DNA of 64,000 bases from Enterobacter asburiae. Lineage in GTDB: Bacteria; Pseudomonadota; Gammaproteobacteria; Enterobacterales; Enterobacteriaceae. The stretch covers positions 4,216,001-4,280,000 of the forward strand of contig NZ_CP102247.1 of the NCBI RefSeq assembly GCF_024599655.1. The letters are read 5' to 3'. How positions within the stretch are numbered: the stretch's first letter is position 1; the number at the start of each line of letters is the position of its first letter. Below the pieces are notes generated by a model. The model was given only the letters and a program-made list of their open reading frames with translations, made no database searches and was not told the DNA's origin. Below, piece by piece: positions 1-9,059 of this stretch. Made by a program: the position numbers and the translations under genes.

Positions 1-633
1 GGGCTCATTGATGCCGATCGGTTTGTGCCGATGTTTGGCATGTACGGCCTGGCGGAAGCGGTGAACGTGCTCTGCGAGAAGGAAGGCATCGAGGGGCGTT
101 ACGGTAAAGACGAACAGGCTAACGCGCTGGGGTATCGCATCAGCGAGCAGCTCGCGGCATTCGTTGAAAACACGCCGGTAAAGCACGGCTGGAAGCATCG
201 CGCGATGCTGCATGCACAGTCGGGGATCAGTTCTGACTCGGGCACCACGCCGGGCGCACGTCTGCCTTACGGCGACGAGCCGGATCCCATCAGCCATCTG
301 CTGGCCGTTGCGCCGCATCACCAGCACTATCACGCCGGGATCAGCGATATTCTCACTCTGGATGAGACGGTAAAACGCAACCCGCAGGCGGTGGTTCAGC
401 TGTGCCTCGGCGCCTTCAGAGCGGGTATGCGGGAATTTACGGCTAACGTAGCGGGTAACGATCTGGTCCGCGTGACCGGCTATATGGTGCGATTATCGGA
501 TCTGGAGAAATACCGGGAAGCGGGTTCGAGAACCAACACCACGTGGCTGGGTGAAGAGGCCGCACGCAATACCCGTATCCTGGAACGTCAGCCACGCGTG
601 ATAAGCCATGAACAGCAGATGCGCTTTAGTTAG
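1..633 (+). CDS. yjjI: YjjI-type glycyl radical enzyme, C-terminal part
   Basis: The reading frame is open from base 1, so the gene starts upstream; 210 C-terminal residues are present, against about 516 for the E. coli protein. The glycyl-radical motif RVTGYMVRLSD is visible, with the radical Gly encoded at 478-480. Family knowledge: YjjI is a predicted glycyl radical enzyme whose substrate is not established; such enzymes act anaerobically after a radical is installed on this Gly. The last 26 bases overlap yjjW, the matching activase, so the two are very probably co-translated. Identity is firm from the motif, the partner and the E. coli-like order; the substrate cannot be told from the sequence. 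Confidence 0.93.
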   Translation, partial: GLIDADRFVPMFGMYGLAEAVNVLCEKEGIEGRYGKDEQANALGYRISEQLAAFVENTPVKHGWKHRAMLHAQSGISSDSGTTPGARLPYGDEPDPISHLLAVAPHHQHYHAGISDILTLDETVKRNPQAVVQLCLGAFRAGMREFTANVAGNDLVRVTGYMVRLSDLEKYREAGSRTNTTWLGEEAARNTRILERQPRVISHEQQMRFS

Positions 634-1468
634 TCAGGTCATTCCTTTTTCCTGCGTGGACGGACCGGGCAGCCGCCTGGCCCTGTTCCTGCAGGGCTGC
701 AACCTGCGCTGCAAAACCTGCCACAACCCGTGGACGATCGGCCGCTGCAACGACTGCGGGGACTGTGTGCCCCACTGTCCGCACGACGCGCTGACCATTC
801 AGGCCGGACGCGTCTGGTGGCAGGAGAGTGACTGCCAGCAGTGCGACACCTGCCTGCACCTGTGCCAGCAGCAGGCAACGCCTATGGCGCACCGCTTCAG
901 CGTGGATGAGATCCTCACCCAGATCCGCAAATCCGCACCGTTTATCGAAGGGATCACCGTGAGCGGCGGTGAAGCCACAACGCAATTGCCGTTTTTGATA
1001 GCCCTGTTCAACGCGATCAAAGCCGATCCCGCCCTGCGTCACCTCACCTGCCTGGTAGACAGCAACGGTCTGTTAAGCGAAACCGGCTGGCAAAAGCTGC
1101 TGCCGGTACTGGATGGCGCGATGCTGGATCTGAAGGCGTGGGGGAACGAGCATCACCGCTTCCTGACCGGGCGCGAAAACCCGCAGATTAAGCAGAGCAT
1201 CCGCTGGCTGGCAGATCGTCGCCGTTTGACGGAACTCCGCCTGCTGGTTATTCCGGAGCAGTGTGATTATCTGGAACATCTCAAACCGCTAACGACCTTT
1301 ATCCACGGGCTTGGAAATGTGCCGGTGCGCATCAACGCATTTCATGCGCATGGCGTTTACGGTGAGGCGGCATCATGGCGTAGCGCCACGCCCGAGGACG
1401 TTGAACCGCTGGCGCTGGCGCTGGAAAAACAGAAGATAACGGTGATCCGCCCGGCGCTTTACCTATAG
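608..1468 (+). CDS. yjjW: Glycyl-radical enzyme activating protein YjjW (radical SAM)
   Basis: A 286-residue radical-SAM activase. C31, C35 and C38 form the CxxxCxxC motif that holds the SAM-cleaving [4Fe-4S] cluster. An insert with two ferredoxin-type cysteine groups follows (C47, C50, C53, C57 and C76, C79, C82, C86), as in other glycyl-radical activases of the PflA family. It should abstract hydrogen from the Gly of YjjI. The ATG lies inside the yjjI 3' end (26-base overlap), pointing to translational coupling. Its stop overlaps the stop of convergent yjjV by 6 bases. Confidence 0.95.
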   Translation: MNSRCALVSQVIPFSCVDGPGSRLALFLQGCNLRCKTCHNPWTIGRCNDCGDCVPHCPHDALTIQAGRVWWQESDCQQCDTCLHLCQQQATPMAHRFSVDEILTQIRKSAPFIEGITVSGGEATTQLPFLIALFNAIKADPALRHLTCLVDSNGLLSETGWQKLLPVLDGAMLDLKAWGNEHHRFLTGRENPQIKQSIRWLADRRRLTELRLLVIPEQCDYLEHLKPLTTFIHGLGNVPVRINAFHAHGVYGEAASWRSATPEDVEPLALALEKQKITVIRPALYL

Positions 1469-2245
1469 CGTGATGCCAAATACCGAACGGGTATTTTCAA
1501 GCAGCGCGTCGGCAATCACCTCTTCAGGCTCCTTTCGCAGTTCACACAGGGTGGTAAACACGCGCGCTGCCTGTTCCGGACGATTCGGCTGACCCTGAAA
1601 ACCATTCAGCGGCATATCCGGCGCGTCGGTTTCCAGCAGCAGCGCCGACAGCGGCAGCTGTGCCATCACGTCACGGGTTTTACTGGCGCGCGGATAGGTG
1701 ATGGTGCCCCCGACGCCGATTTTATAGCCCAGCGCGATAAAACGCTGCGCCTGCTGCAGGCTGCCGGAGAAACCGTGCACGACGCCCATGCGCGGCAGAC
1801 CGATGCGTTTCAGGTGCATCGCCAGCTTATCGTGCGTGCGTCTTGAATGGAGGATAACCGGCAGATCGTGGCGCTTCGCCAGCCTGAGCTGCGCGTCGAG
1901 GATCGTCTGCTGGCGCTCAAACTGCGGATCCTCGCGATAAAGATCGAGGCCGATCTCACCGATGGCGACAAGTTTGTCTCCTGCGGTCAGCACTACCTCA
2001 TCAAGCCTCTCAATGTGCTCATCAAGATGCCGCTCAATCACAATCGGATGCAGGCCGAGCGCGGCATAGAGCGCGGGGTACCGCATGGAAAGATCCAGCA
2101 CCCGGGAAAAATAGGCCGCTTCCACTGACGGCACAATGATGGCCTGAACGCCTGCCTCGGCAGCTTTCGCAATGCTTTGCGCTTCATCCCCCGTAAACGG
2201 CGGGAAATCAAAGTGGCAGTGGGTATCGACAAAGCGGTGCGTCAC
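1463..2245 (-). CDS. yjjV: TatD-family metal-dependent hydrolase YjjV
   Basis: 260 residues. The N-terminal DTHCHFDF motif carries the HxH metal ligands of the TatD amidohydrolase fold, and GEIGLDL, ILHSRR, VVHGFSG and LLETDAP supply the further conserved blocks. TatD relatives are metal-dependent DNases, but the substrate of YjjV itself is uncertain. The start overlaps the end of yjjU by 4 bases, so the two form a coupled operon transcribed leftward. Length and order match E. coli. Confidence 0.94.
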   Translation of the reverse strand: MTHRFVDTHCHFDFPPFTGDEAQSIAKAAEAGVQAIIVPSVEAAYFSRVLDLSMRYPALYAALGLHPIVIERHLDEHIERLDEVVLTAGDKLVAIGEIGLDLYREDPQFERQQTILDAQLRLAKRHDLPVILHSRRTHDKLAMHLKRIGLPRMGVVHGFSGSLQQAQRFIALGYKIGVGGTITYPRASKTRDVMAQLPLSALLLETDAPDMPLNGFQGQPNRPEQAARVFTTLCELRKEPEEVIADALLENTRSVFGITL

Positions 2246-3294
2246 GCCAGATCCTCGTTATCCAGTGGAACATCGTTCGCCTGGGGAATATCCACCAGCG
2301 GCATGGTCAGCGGGTCGTTGGCGACAATCGCAGGCGGCATAATAATGCGTTTATGGCGATGAAGCGGCGGTTGCTCCGCGAGCATTTTGCCTACCGTCGC
2401 CAGGAAATAGCGCCCGCACAGCCGCCCCGTTTTGTAATCCATGCGCAGTGCAGGAACGCGGCTGCCCAGGGCCATGCTCAGCAGCGGCTTAGGCGGATAG
2501 ATTTCAAAAATACGCAGCTTACCCGGCGGTTTTTCAATGAAGCGCTGCATCGCGCCGTAGGTGGTTTCATGCTGCTTCGCGATGTTCACCAGCGGCTGCA
2601 GGCTGCTGTCGCCCAGCCAGCGCTCCATCCGTTTAAACCACTGCGGGGTGTAATACATTTGCGACGGCACGGTACGGATCACCACAATGGTTTTCGCCCC
2701 GCGCCGGGCGGCTTCCTGCACCGGCACCGCGTCACTGATCCCGCCGTCCAGATAGCTAATGCCGTCCAGCAGGGCGCCGGTACGATAAAAGCCGGGGATC
2801 GCGCTGGAGGCGCGGATGATGTCCAGCCAGTTCTCCTTCTGAGGAGAAAAATAGCCCGGCGAATAGTCATCGCCCCGGCTGGCGCACATCCAGAATTCTT
2901 TGCCGCTATCAAACAGACGGGCGGCAGTATCCATGGCCAGCGGCATCTGGCTGGAGGTCGACTCCAGCAGCCAGTCGAGATCGATCAGGTTGCCGCCGCG
3001 CACAAAGCGCACCGGATTAAAAAATTCTTTCGCCGTGGTGTAGCGCATAATGACCTTTCGCGCGTAGCCGGGCTGGTTACAGACATAGGCAGAGAGGTTC
3101 TGCGCGCCGGCAGAGGTGCCGAAGTAAAGGTCAAACGGGTTGAACTGCGCGCGCATAAATTCATCCAGCACGCCGGCGGTGAAAATGCCGCGCTGTCCTC
3201 CACCTTCGCAGACCAGCGCGAGTTGACCTGCGCGAAACGGCTTTAACGTCAGCGGCGCAATATTGCCGAGCGTAACGGGAATTCGTTGCCCCAC
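2242..3294 (-). CDS. yjjU: Patatin-like phospholipase YjjU
   Basis: 350 residues. The patatin signature is complete: oxyanion loop GGGQRGIF at about 31-38, nucleophile in GTSAG (Ser61) and the DGG motif with Asp183, giving a Ser-Asp dyad. This predicts an esterase or lipid acyl hydrolase. No signal peptide is apparent. It is the first gene of a two-gene unit with yjjV (4-base overlap). The N-terminal region closely matches the E. coli protein. The natural substrate is unknown. Confidence 0.93.
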   Translation of the reverse strand: MGQRIPVTLGNIAPLTLKPFRAGQLALVCEGGGQRGIFTAGVLDEFMRAQFNPFDLYFGTSAGAQNLSAYVCNQPGYARKVIMRYTTAKEFFNPVRFVRGGNLIDLDWLLESTSSQMPLAMDTAARLFDSGKEFWMCASRGDDYSPGYFSPQKENWLDIIRASSAIPGFYRTGALLDGISYLDGGISDAVPVQEAARRGAKTIVVIRTVPSQMYYTPQWFKRMERWLGDSSLQPLVNIAKQHETTYGAMQRFIEKPPGKLRIFEIYPPKPLLSMALGSRVPALRMDYKTGRLCGRYFLATVGKMLAEQPPLHRHKRIIMPPAIVANDPLTMPLVDIPQANDVPLDNEDLA

Positions 3295-3361
3295 CTCTGC
3301 TTTCCTGTTTTGATTATTTTATAACACCACAGTAACGCACCCGACCTGTTCCGCAAATAAG

Positions 3362-3390
3362 AAAAAGCCAGTCACAGTGACTGGCTTTAT
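3362..3390 (-). terminator. Rho-independent terminator downstream of ytjA
   Basis: A near-perfect inverted repeat with arms AGCCAGTCA (3367-3375) and TGACTGGCT (3379-3387) around CAG is flanked by A/T runs on both sides. Read on the minus strand it follows the ytjA stop and ends in a T-run. It sits upstream of yjjU, separating the two. Confidence 0.85.
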
Positions 3391-3414
3391 TTTGTTGAAG
3401 GAATATTGCGTTTG

Positions 3415-3576
3415 CTACGGACGTCTGCGACCCGTAAACAGGCTGACCAGGAACAGAATAATACCCACAACGAAGACAATTTTAGCTGCCCATGCCGCTG
3501 TACCTGCCAGTCCACCAAAGCCCAATGCGGCGGCAATTAACGCGATAACCAGAAATATAATGCCCCAACGAAACAT
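3415..3576 (-). CDS. ytjA: Small membrane protein YtjA (DUF1328)
   Basis: A 53-residue ORF that begins MFRWGIIFLVIALIAAALGF and ends SLFTGRRRP, nearly identical to the E. coli YtjA sequence as I recall it. Two hydrophobic segments (about 4-22 and 30-47) make it an inner-membrane peptide. The start is ATG at 3574-3576, preceded on the minus strand by a GGAGAA ribosome site. Function is unknown. The gene sits between osmY and yjjU as in E. coli and is followed by a strong terminator. Confidence 0.92.
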   Translation of the reverse strand: MFRWGIIFLVIALIAAALGFGGLAGTAAWAAKIVFVVGIILFLVSLFTGRRRP

Positions 3577-3662
3577 AAGCTTCTCCTTTACCATAGTTAA
3601 TGTCGGCCGCTAAACGTGAGCGCTCAGGTCACTCACCGGCGTTTTTCCAGAGTCGTTCTTAT

Positions 3663-3693
3663 TTCGCCCGCAGGTGTAAGCCAGGCGGGCGAA
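3663..3693 (-). terminator. Hairpin at the 3' side of osmY, no U-tract
   Basis: Inverted repeat TTCGCCCGC (3663-3671) / GCGGGCGAA (3685-3693) just past the osmY stop. No T-run follows on either strand, so it may stabilise the transcript end rather than terminate. Confidence 0.4.
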
Positions 3694-3703
3694 TGGTCCA
3701 GAT

Positions 3704-4321
3704 TTACTTCGTTTTCAGATCGTTTTTAACGCTTTTCACACCGTCAATCGCTTTCGCGATGGACTCGGCGCGTTCACTTTGCGCCTGCGAATCTACCGTA
3801 CCGGAAAGCTGAACCACACCATCGGTGGTTTCCACTTTCACCTTACGAGACGGCACGATGTCATCTGCTAAAAGTTTAGCTTTGATTTCGCTGGTGGTAG
3901 CGGCATCACCGGCATAACCTTTCACCGACGCGTTTTTGCCGTCACGTACGTGCAGCTTATCGCTGACGGAGGCAACACCTTCGACGCCCTTCGCGACTTT
4001 CACCGCCTGTTCGGCCTGAGCCTGGCTTTCCACGAAGCCGCTCAGCGTGACCACTTTCTTGTCGGTCTTAACGGAAATATCGGTGCTTTTGATGGATTCA
4101 TCATCCACCAGTGCGGCTTTCACTTTTGCTGTGATTGAGCTGTCATCCATGAAGTTGCCGACTTTATTCATAGAGCTATCGATTTTTTGCCCTGCGGTAT
4201 CGGCAGTGGACTGTGCTTTATCCATGGTGGTGCTTTCCGCCAGGGCGGAACCGCTCACCAGAACGCTACCCAGGGTTACAGCCAGCAGAGTTTTCGAAAT
4301 CTTCAGTCTTGTCATATTCAT
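3704..4321 (-). CDS. osmY: Periplasmic osmotic-stress protein OsmY
   Basis: 205 residues starting at ATG 4319-4321 (MNMTRLKISK), preceded by AGGAAT; a longer in-frame extension upstream lacks a signal sequence and is not used. A Sec signal peptide ends near SALA (about residues 1-28). Two BON domains follow (about 55-125 and 133-200), each with the conserved VxLSG core. BON proteins bind phospholipid surfaces; OsmY is a sigma-S-dependent hyperosmotic and stationary-phase protein in E. coli. It stands alone between prfC and ytjA. Confidence 0.95.
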   Translation of the reverse strand: MNMTRLKISKTLLAVTLGSVLVSGSALAESTTMDKAQSTADTAGQKIDSSMNKVGNFMDDSSITAKVKAALVDDESIKSTDISVKTDKKVVTLSGFVESQAQAEQAVKVAKGVEGVASVSDKLHVRDGKNASVKGYAGDAATTSEIKAKLLADDIVPSRKVKVETTDGVVQLSGTVDSQAQSERAESIAKAIDGVKSVKNDLKTK

Positions 4322-4587
4322 CGATCTATTCCTGTGTTGACCCGTTATTCGGGCTACATACTTCCTTAGTAGTTTTATATATTGCGAATAAACACGCGGG
4401 CAAAATGGACAACCTAAAGTCATGCATTGAACAGTTAATTTATCCACGCCCGGTGTTAAACACTGAGTTAAATATAGATCACTCTCACAGAGCCGCTTTC
4501 AGAATTGAGTAAAAAACGCGCGAATAGCGTGAAATTGCGTTGAATTAAGAACATTCCGCAAGGGATTAATAAGACAGGAATTAAAGA
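4322..4587 (-). promoter_or_regulatory. osmY upstream region
   Basis: About 265 bases without a gene. On the minus strand an AT-rich tract (around 4350-4395) lies 30-75 bases before the osmY start and probably holds its sigma-S promoter; I cannot fix the -10 exactly. No ORF or repeat is seen. Confidence 0.5.
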
Positions 4588-4611
4588 AGAGCACGGCGGC
4601 AGCCGTGCTCT
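4588..4611 (-). terminator. prfC terminator
   Basis: GC-rich hairpin with arms AGAGCACGGC (4588-4597) and GCCGTGCTCT (4602-4611). On the minus strand it lies 9 bases after the prfC stop and is followed by TCTTT. Confidence 0.8.
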
Positions 4612-4620
4612 GAGAGGGGA

Positions 4621-6210
4621 TTAGTGCTCGCGGGTTTTACGGAACTGAACGTCAGGATAACGTTCCTGCGTCAGGTTCAGGTTCACCATGGTTGGTGCGA
4701 TATAGGTCAGGTTATCGCCACCATCCAGCGCCAGCTGAATTTCGTTCTTACGCTTAAATTCTTCGAATTTCTTCACGTCAGAACACTCAACCCAGCGCGC
4801 GGTCGCGACGTTCACAGACTCGTAAATCGCTTCCACGTTGTACTCGCTCTTCAGACGGGCAACAACCACGTCGAACTGCAGCACACCGACTGCGCCAACG
4901 ATCAGATCGTTGTTCGCGATAGGGCGGAACACCTGCACGGCGCCCTCTTCGGAGAGCTGAACCAAGCCTTTCAGCAGCTGTTTCTGCTTCAGCGGATCGC
5001 GCAGACGAATACGACGGAACAGCTCCGGTGCGAAGTTCGGAATACCGGTGAACTTCATCATTTCACCCTGGGTGAAGGTATCGCCGATCTGAATAGTGCC
5101 GTGGTTGTGCAGACCGATGATGTCGCCCGGATACGCCTCTTCAACGTGCGAACGGTCGCCCGCCATAAAGGTCAGGGCGTCAGAAATCACCACGTCTTTA
5201 CCGGTACGCACCTGACGCAGCTTCATGCCCTTTTCATACTTACCGGACACCACGCGCATAAAGGCCACGCGGTCGCGGTGTTTCGGGTCCATGTTGGCCT
5301 GAATTTTGAAGACGAATCCGGTGAATTTCTCTTCTTTTGCTTCCACTTCACGGGTGTCGGTTTTACGCGGCATTGGGCGTGGCGCCCACTCCACCAGACC
5401 GTCCAGCATGTGGTCAACGCCGAAGTTACCCAGCGCGGTACCGAAGAAGACCGGGGTGATTTCACCGCTCAGGAACAGCTCTTTGTCGAACTCGTGAGAC
5501 GCACCCTTCACCAGCTCCAGCTCGTCGCGCAGCTGCTCGGCCAGCTCTTCGCCGACTGCCACGTCCAGCTCAGGGTTATCCAGACCTTTCACCACGCGAA
5601 CGTCCTGAATGGTGTGGCCTTTACCGGTCTGATACAGGTAGGTTTCGTCTTTATAGAGGTGATACACCCCTTTGAACAGCTTACCGCAGCCAATTGGCCA
5701 GGTGATGGGCGCACAGGCGATTTTCAGCTCGCTTTCCACTTCGTCCATCACTTCCATCGGGTCACGGATGTCACGGTCGAGTTTGTTCATAAAGGTGAGG
5801 ATCGGCGTATCGCGCAGACGGGTAACTTCCATCAGCTTACGAGTCCGATCTTCTACACCTTTCGCGGCATCGATCACCATCAGACAGCAGTCCACCGCCG
5901 TCAGGGTACGGTAGGTATCTTCGGAGAAGTCTTCGTGGCCCGGGGTGTCCAGCAGGTTCACGAGGCAGTCGTGATACGGGAACTGCATCACGGAGGTGGT
6001 AATCGAAATACCACGCTGCTTTTCCATCTCCATCCAGTCAGATTTTGCATGCTGGCTGGAGCCACGGCCTTTAACGGTACCCGCAGTCTGGATCGCCTGT
6101 CCGAACAGCAACACCTTCTCAGTGATGGTCGTTTTACCGGCATCCGGGTGCGAGATAATGGCAAAAGTGCGGCGCTTGGCCACCTCTTGCAGATAAGGAG
6201 ACAACGTCAT
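4621..6210 (-). CDS. prfC: Peptide chain release factor 3
   Basis: 529 residues, the exact E. coli RF3 length. A translational-GTPase G domain opens the protein: P-loop SHPDAGKTT near residue 20, switch region RGISITTS, then DTPGHEDFSEDT and NKLDRD. EF-Tu-like domains follow. RF3 is the GTPase that removes RF1 or RF2 from the ribosome after peptide release. The long antisense frame opposite it is a shadow of its regular codon use. Gap to upstream yjjG is 91 bases, and a terminator follows directly. Confidence 0.98.
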   Translation of the reverse strand: MTLSPYLQEVAKRRTFAIISHPDAGKTTITEKVLLFGQAIQTAGTVKGRGSSQHAKSDWMEMEKQRGISITTSVMQFPYHDCLVNLLDTPGHEDFSEDTYRTLTAVDCCLMVIDAAKGVEDRTRKLMEVTRLRDTPILTFMNKLDRDIRDPMEVMDEVESELKIACAPITWPIGCGKLFKGVYHLYKDETYLYQTGKGHTIQDVRVVKGLDNPELDVAVGEELAEQLRDELELVKGASHEFDKELFLSGEITPVFFGTALGNFGVDHMLDGLVEWAPRPMPRKTDTREVEAKEEKFTGFVFKIQANMDPKHRDRVAFMRVVSGKYEKGMKLRQVRTGKDVVISDALTFMAGDRSHVEEAYPGDIIGLHNHGTIQIGDTFTQGEMMKFTGIPNFAPELFRRIRLRDPLKQKQLLKGLVQLSEEGAVQVFRPIANNDLIVGAVGVLQFDVVVARLKSEYNVEAIYESVNVATARWVECSDVKKFEEFKRKNEIQLALDGGDNLTYIAPTMVNLNLTQERYPDVQFRKTREH

Positions 6211-6301
6211 AATTAAATCTTCTTTTATAAGCGCGGCAGCACGACACGCATCATGGAATACAAAATTGCGGCTATTTTACCCATCAATGGGGGGCAGGCA
6301 A

Positions 6302-6979
6302 TCATTGTTTACACAGGAGTTGCTCCAGTTCGTTCAACGACGTTACGGTCCAGGTCGGCTCGATGCCTTCAGGCTTCACGCGGCCATGCGCGTTGAGCCA
6401 GACAGTCGACAGACCGGCATTCATGCCGCCCAGGATATCTGACTCTGCCGTATCACCCACCATCAGTACGCGATCGCGGTCAGGATTACCTGCCTGCGAC
6501 AGCGCATAATCGAAGATCCGCGGATCCGGTTTAGGTACACCCACCTCTTCGGAGATCACCAGAGCGTCGAAATGATCGCGCAGGCCGGTGCGCTCGAGGC
6601 GGATCTGCTGCAGGGCGGTAAAACCGTTGGTGATGATCCCCAGTTTCACCTTGCCTTTCAATGCATTCAGCAGGGAAACCGCGCCCGGCAGTGGCGCACA
6701 GATATCGGCCATCGCGTTCAGGAACGCCTCGTTCAGCGTCCCCGGACTGACCTTTAAGCGTTCCGCCCAGACGTCAAAGCGCTGGTGCTGAAGCTGTAAC
6801 GCGGTGATGGCACCGTTCTGGTAATCCACCCACAGCGGCTTGTTTACCGCCTGATAGTCCTGAAAATCTTCAGCGGTGAAGGTCACGCTATAGTCGAGAA
6901 ACATCCGCTGTAGTCCGCCGAACGAATCGAACGTAAACAGCGTTTCGTCGGCATCAAAGAAAATCCAGTCCCATTTCAT
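6302..6979 (-). CDS. yjjG: Pyrimidine 5'-nucleotidase YjjG (HAD family)
   Basis: 225 residues with the HAD motifs in order: FFDADET (nucleophile Asp9, acid/base Asp11), ITNG in the middle, the GVPKPDPRIF lysine motif and VGDTAESDILGG at the metal site. The E. coli enzyme dephosphorylates UMP, dUMP and dTMP and protects against mutagenic pyrimidine analogues. It lies 20 bases after rimI, last in the holD-rimI-yjjG series, the E. coli arrangement. Confidence 0.95.
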   Translation of the reverse strand: MKWDWIFFDADETLFTFDSFGGLQRMFLDYSVTFTAEDFQDYQAVNKPLWVDYQNGAITALQLQHQRFDVWAERLKVSPGTLNEAFLNAMADICAPLPGAVSLLNALKGKVKLGIITNGFTALQQIRLERTGLRDHFDALVISEEVGVPKPDPRIFDYALSQAGNPDRDRVLMVGDTAESDILGGMNAGLSTVWLNAHGRVKPEGIEPTWTVTSLNELEQLLCKQ

Positions 6980-6999
6980 CGTTACAACCTTATTTTTTA

Positions 7000-7443
7000 T
7001 TATCCAATCGGCAGAGCCATTATGATGGCGTCTTCACGTCCCTCTGCGGTGGGGTAGTAGTTACGGCGGATTGTCGCCTCGTTAAAGCCTAAGCTTTCAT
7101 AGAGCGCGATGGCGGCGACATTCGACGCGCGCACCTCCAGCCACAGGGTGAAAACGTCACGGGTTTCGAGCTCACGGATGAGGTGCTCGAGCAGTTCTCT
7201 TCCCAGCCCACGGCGCTGGAACGCGGGATCAACCGCGATATTAAACAGCGTCGCTTCATCAAGAACAACCTGCGTGATTGCGAAGGCGGCCATGGTGCCG
7301 TCGACGTCCAGGCGGTAGTTCAGATACCGTTCGCCCTGATTGCTGGCGAAGGTTTTTTCGCTCCACGGAAAGGCGTGGGCGCGTGTTTCAATCGCAAACG
7401 CGGTGGTCAGGTCAGTCGTCGTGAGGGAAGAAATCGTGTTCAT
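7000..7443 (-). CDS. rimI: Ribosomal protein bS18 alanine N-acetyltransferase
   Basis: 147 residues, a GNAT fold with the acetyl-CoA loop RRGLGRELL at about residues 77-85 and the C-terminal ALYESLGF and IRRNYYP motifs typical of RimI. RimI acetylates the N-terminal Ala of ribosomal protein S18. Its start lies 32 bases inside the end of holD, so translation is coupled. E. coli shares this arrangement. Confidence 0.96.
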   Translation of the reverse strand: MNTISSLTTTDLTTAFAIETRAHAFPWSEKTFASNQGERYLNYRLDVDGTMAAFAITQVVLDEATLFNIAVDPAFQRRGLGRELLEHLIRELETRDVFTLWLEVRASNVAAIALYESLGFNEATIRRNYYPTAEGREDAIIMALPIG

Positions 7444-7825
7444 ATTCGCAGATTTGTTGCCATAGCGCGCTGCGCGCCTTTGGGTTGGCTTTCAGTTCGT
7501 CCAGCGCTGGCGTGGAGATCTGGCTCCCCTGGAGGGGGATCTCGTTTGTCTCTCCGATACGCCAGCTGTTACAGCGGCTATCAGGAGGAAGCATCGCGAC
7601 ACGCTCTGGCGTCAGCTGTAAAACCTGGTCGGCCGTCATCTTCAGGCTGCGAAGGACATCATCGATCAGGGGTTCATTCAGGGCAGGCAGTTCTTCCGCC
7701 ACCATCACCAGGCGTACGTGCGCAGGGATGGAAATGGCGATTTCGCCCTGCAACGCCGTCGGGCGACGCAAAGCCCACTGGGTAATGCCCAGCTGCTGCA
7801 ACTGCCAGTCTCGTCGGGATGTCAT
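7412..7825 (-). CDS. holD: DNA polymerase III psi subunit
   Basis: 137 residues matching HolD, beginning MTSRRDWQLQQLGITQW. Psi bridges the clamp-loader complex and the chi subunit (HolC), which contacts SSB. The N-terminal tail is the part that binds the clamp loader. It is the first gene of the leftward holD-rimI-yjjG operon and is divergent from rsmC across a 102-base gap that must carry both promoters. Confidence 0.94.
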   Translation of the reverse strand: MTSRRDWQLQQLGITQWALRRPTALQGEIAISIPAHVRLVMVAEELPALNEPLIDDVLRSLKMTADQVLQLTPERVAMLPPDSRCNSWRIGETNEIPLQGSQISTPALDELKANPKARSALWQQICEYEHDFFPHDD

Positions 7826-7927
7826 AGGGAAAACTCCTGTCTCTCAGGCGCGCAAATATAGCAAATGTGTCGAAAGTGCGCCATCTACCTACTATAATCC
7901 CCGCCTGAGTTTATTGAGGAACAATTC

Positions 7928-8956
7928 ATGTCTGCATTTACCCCGGCAAGTGAAGTCTTGCTGCGTCACAGTGATGATTTCGAAGAAAGCCGTATTCTGT
8001 TTGCCGGAGATATGCAGGATGACCTGCCTGCGCGTTTCGACTGTGCTGAAAGCCGTGCCCATACCCAATACTACCACCACTGGCAGGTGCTGAGCCGCCA
8101 GATGGGCGAGCGCGCGCGCTTTAGCATGGTGGCGGAGCAGAGCGATATCGCCGACTGCGATACGCTGATTTACTACTGGCCGAAGAACAAACCGGAAGCC
8201 CAGTTCCAGCTGATGAATCTGCTCTCCCTGCTGCCGGTCGGCTGCGATATTTTCGTGGTGGGTGAGAACCGCAGCGGCGTGCGCAGTGCAGAACAGATGC
8301 TGGAAGCTTACGCCCCGCTGAACAAAGTCGACAGCGCTCGCCGCTGTGGTCTGTACCATGGCCGTCTGGAAAAACAGACAACGTTTGACCCACAGGCTTA
8401 CTGGGACGAGTACCAGCTTGACGGCCTGACCATCAAAACCCTGCCGGGCGTGTTCAGCCGTGACGCGCTGGATACGGGCAGCAAGCTGCTGCTCTCCACC
8501 CTGACGCCGCACACCAAAGGCAAAGTGCTGGACGTGGGCTGCGGCGCGGGCGTGCTCTCTACCGTGCTCGCCAGCCATTCACCAAAAGTCCGTTTAACCC
8601 TGTGTGACGTAAGCGCCCCGGCGGTAGAAGCCAGCCGCGCAACGCTTGCCGCAAACGGCATTGAAGGCGAGGTGATTGCCAGCAACGTCTTCTCTGACGT
8701 CACCGGTCGTTTCGACATGATCATCTCCAACCCGCCGTTCCACGACGGCATGGAGACCAGCCTTGAAGCGGCACAAACGCTGATCCGTGGCGCAACCCGT
8801 CACCTTAACAGCGGCGGCGAGCTGCGTATCGTTGCGAACGCCTTCCTGGCGTACCCGAAAGTGCTGGACGAAACCTTCGGCTTCCACGAAGTGATCGCCC
8901 AGACCGGCCGCTTTAAGGTCTACCGTACCGTGATGACACGTCAGGCCAAAAAGTAA
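7928..8956 (+). CDS. rsmC: 16S rRNA G1207 N2-methyltransferase
   Basis: 342 residues (E. coli 343). Two fused Rossmann-type halves: a degenerate N-terminal half and a catalytic C-terminal half with the SAM motif VLDVGCGAGVLS near 200 and the amino-methyltransferase motif NPPFH near 265. RsmC methylates G1207 of 16S rRNA in the 30S subunit. A good ribosome site (TTGAGGAA) lies 7 bases before the ATG. A degenerate REP and then the tRNA-Leu promoter follow. Confidence 0.97.
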   Translation: MSAFTPASEVLLRHSDDFEESRILFAGDMQDDLPARFDCAESRAHTQYYHHWQVLSRQMGERARFSMVAEQSDIADCDTLIYYWPKNKPEAQFQLMNLLSLLPVGCDIFVVGENRSGVRSAEQMLEAYAPLNKVDSARRCGLYHGRLEKQTTFDPQAYWDEYQLDGLTIKTLPGVFSRDALDTGSKLLLSTLTPHTKGKVLDVGCGAGVLSTVLASHSPKVRLTLCDVSAPAVEASRATLAANGIEGEVIASNVFSDVTGRFDMIISNPPFHDGMETSLEAAQTLIRGATRHLNSGGELRIVANAFLAYPKVLDETFGFHEVIAQTGRFKVYRTVMTRQAKK

Positions 8957-8970
8957 TCTCCACTCCTGCA

Positions 8971-8998
8971 GGTCGGATAAGCGCAATCGTCATCCGGC
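8971..8998 (+). repeat. Degenerate REP unit
   Basis: Imperfect palindrome of the form GGTCGGATAAGCG...CATCCGGC directly after rsmC, related to the better-preserved REPs elsewhere in the window. Confidence 0.6.
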
Positions 8999-9059
8999 AA
9001 GCAGGCGTCTCCGTTCCGGCCATTTTTGCAGCAATCAATAAAAGGTGAGCACTTTTCAG

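Noticed and set aside
4624..6216. 530-codon open frame antisense to prfC
   Set aside because: No ribosome site, no recognisable family, His/Gln/Val-rich composition typical of the reverse strand of a GC-biased gene; prfC is certain.
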